DNA from: Bacteroidota bacterium | GTDB taxonomy: Bacteria > Bacteroidota > Ignavibacteria > Ignavibacteriales > Ignavibacteriaceae | NCBI GenBank assembly: GCA_021796135.1 | Contig: JAJYOQ010000014.1 | Location: 1 to 23,439, forward strand | DNA length: 23,439 bases | Direction of reading: 5' to 3' | Shown here: one piece after another, positions 22,774 through 23,439 of the stretch | Layout of the letters: every line of letters starts with the position of its first letter | How positions within the stretch are numbered: the stretch's first letter is position 1 | The notes under the pieces: generated by a model | Database searches by the model: none | Seen by the model: only the letters and a program-made list of their open reading frames with translations | What the model was told of the DNA's origin: nothing | Program-made: the position numbers and the translations under genes

Positions 22774-23439
22774 TACAAAGCAGCTAAAATTTGAGTGATT
22801 ACAGTTTTATTATTAGCATAAGCAATTGCATTTTCGAGAGAAATTTTTTTGTTAAGATACAATTTCTTTAAATCCTGCTCCATTGTGTTCATTCCATATT
22901 GAGAACCTTGATTGATCATCATATATATTTCACTGGTGTTATTATTCTTTATAGCGGCTTTAACGTTCGGGGTTACTACCAAGACTTCCTTTGCCAGCAC
23001 TCTTTTGCCGTCTAAGCTCGGAACTAGTTTTTGTGATACGATTGCTACAAGTACATCGGCAAGTCTGTTCCGAACCCGGTCTTGTTCTGCAGGATTAACT
23101 TCGGCAACAATCCTGTCTATTGACTCTACGGCGCTTGAAGTATGCATTGTTGAAAAAACTTTATGACCGGTATCGGTAACTTCAAGTGCCGCAAGTATTG
23201 TTTCCGGGTCTCTAATTTCGCCTATAACTATTATGTCCGGATCCTGTCGTAAAGACTGAATAACACCTTCTTTAAAATTTAAAACATCTCTTCCGACTTC
23301 TCGGTGTTTTATAATAGCAGTATTAGAATTATGTACGAATTCAATTGGCGATGCAATGATTACTATATGACAAGGATCAATTCTATTATGCTCATCAATT
23401 ATTGCATCAAGAGTAGTGGATTTTCCAGAACCTGTAATT
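22773..23439 (-). CDS. pilT: PilT-like retraction ATPase (N-terminus beyond the window)
   Basis: The reading frame is open to the window edge; 221 C-terminal residues are visible. They contain Walker A TGSGKSTT, REVGRD, Walker B DPDIIVIGEIRDPET, the His box HKVFSTMHTSSA and SIDRIVAEVNPAEQDRVRNRLADVL, which mark the PilT/PilU branch of the secretion ATPases rather than PilB. The position of the usual acidic EDPIE box reads A-S-P-I-E, so two conserved acidic residues are missing, and the retraction motif near AIRNLRE reads A-I-K-N-N-N-T. The Walker B glutamate is kept. An internal ATG at 23147 is not the start, because strong motifs lie upstream in the same frame. Its stop overlaps the start of the PilM-PilN gene as TAATG. 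Confidence 0.93.
   Translation of the reverse strand, partial: ITGSGKSTTLDAIIDEHNRIDPCHIVIIASPIEFVHNSNTAIIKHREVGRDVLNFKEGVIQSLRQDPDIIVIGEIRDPETILAALEVTDTGHKVFSTMHTSSAVESIDRIVAEVNPAEQDRVRNRLADVLVAIVSQKLVPSLDGKRVLAKEVLVVTPNVKAAIKNNNTSEIYMMINQGSQYGMNTMEQDLKKLYLNKKISLENAIAYANNKTVITQILAAL

Noticed and set aside
22773..23147. A short separate gene starting at the ATG at 23147
   Set aside because: Walker A, Walker B and the His box are in the same frame upstream, so this is only the C-terminal part of the PilT-like gene.
22912..23166. An 84-codon open frame on the + strand opposite the PilT-like ATPase
   Set aside because: It is antisense to conserved ATPase motifs and has no ribosome-binding site.

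Overview
The window is visibly AT-rich and dense with genes. It reads as chromosomal DNA from the Bacteroidota/Chlorobiota/Ignavibacteria lineage. This is an inference from three things: a tRNA-Lys promoter of the Bacteroidota form (TTTG, 20 nt, TAnnTTTG), protein families typical of that group (Bacteroidota-style dGTPase, WG-repeat protein, GH16 lipoprotein), and many proteins that lack a strong ribosome-binding site. No transposase, phage gene, integrase or CRISPR array was seen.

Left part (1-6406, + strand): dgt, a dNTP triphosphohydrolase, is followed by a nucleotide-sugar cassette. This holds rfbA and rfbC (dTDP-deoxysugar branch; rfbB and rfbD are absent here), a PLP-dependent sugar aminotransferase, and fcl and gmd (GDP-mannose to GDP-L-fucose). 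These genes would supply activated deoxy- and aminosugars for surface polysaccharide, but no glycosyltransferase or flippase is in view.

Middle part (6434-11012): housekeeping and envelope genes. A GNAT acetyltransferase overlaps a dCMP deaminase. Then come a SlyD-type FKBP isomerase with a His-rich tail, a small two-helix membrane protein with four cysteines and a non-ATG start, a secreted WG-repeat protein with ten full repeats, a GH16 beta-glucanase lipoprotein, and tRNA-Lys(UUU).

Right part (11088-23439): the most unusual region. On the minus strand a tightly coupled run goes from a PilT-like ATPase (cut by the window edge) to a PilM-PilN fusion, a PilO-PilP fusion and a short secretin. 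It then continues, through a TAATG stop/start overlap, into a lone receiver, a 1180-residue membrane hybrid kinase with three receivers, and a receiver fused to a kinase-type phosphoacceptor helical pair without an ATPase domain. Converging on this run from the + strand are a sigma-54 response regulator and a second hybrid histidine kinase. The whole looks like a condensed type IV pilus (or type II secretion-like) inner-membrane platform wired to a phosphorelay of seven receivers, two complete kinases and one kinase-less phosphoacceptor module. The fused platform proteins parallel the GspL and GspC/GspM logic of type II secretion, although PilT points to a retractable pilus.

No gene-free stretch exceeds 300 bases; the longest (10742-10937) holds a putative promoter element and an AT-rich palindrome.
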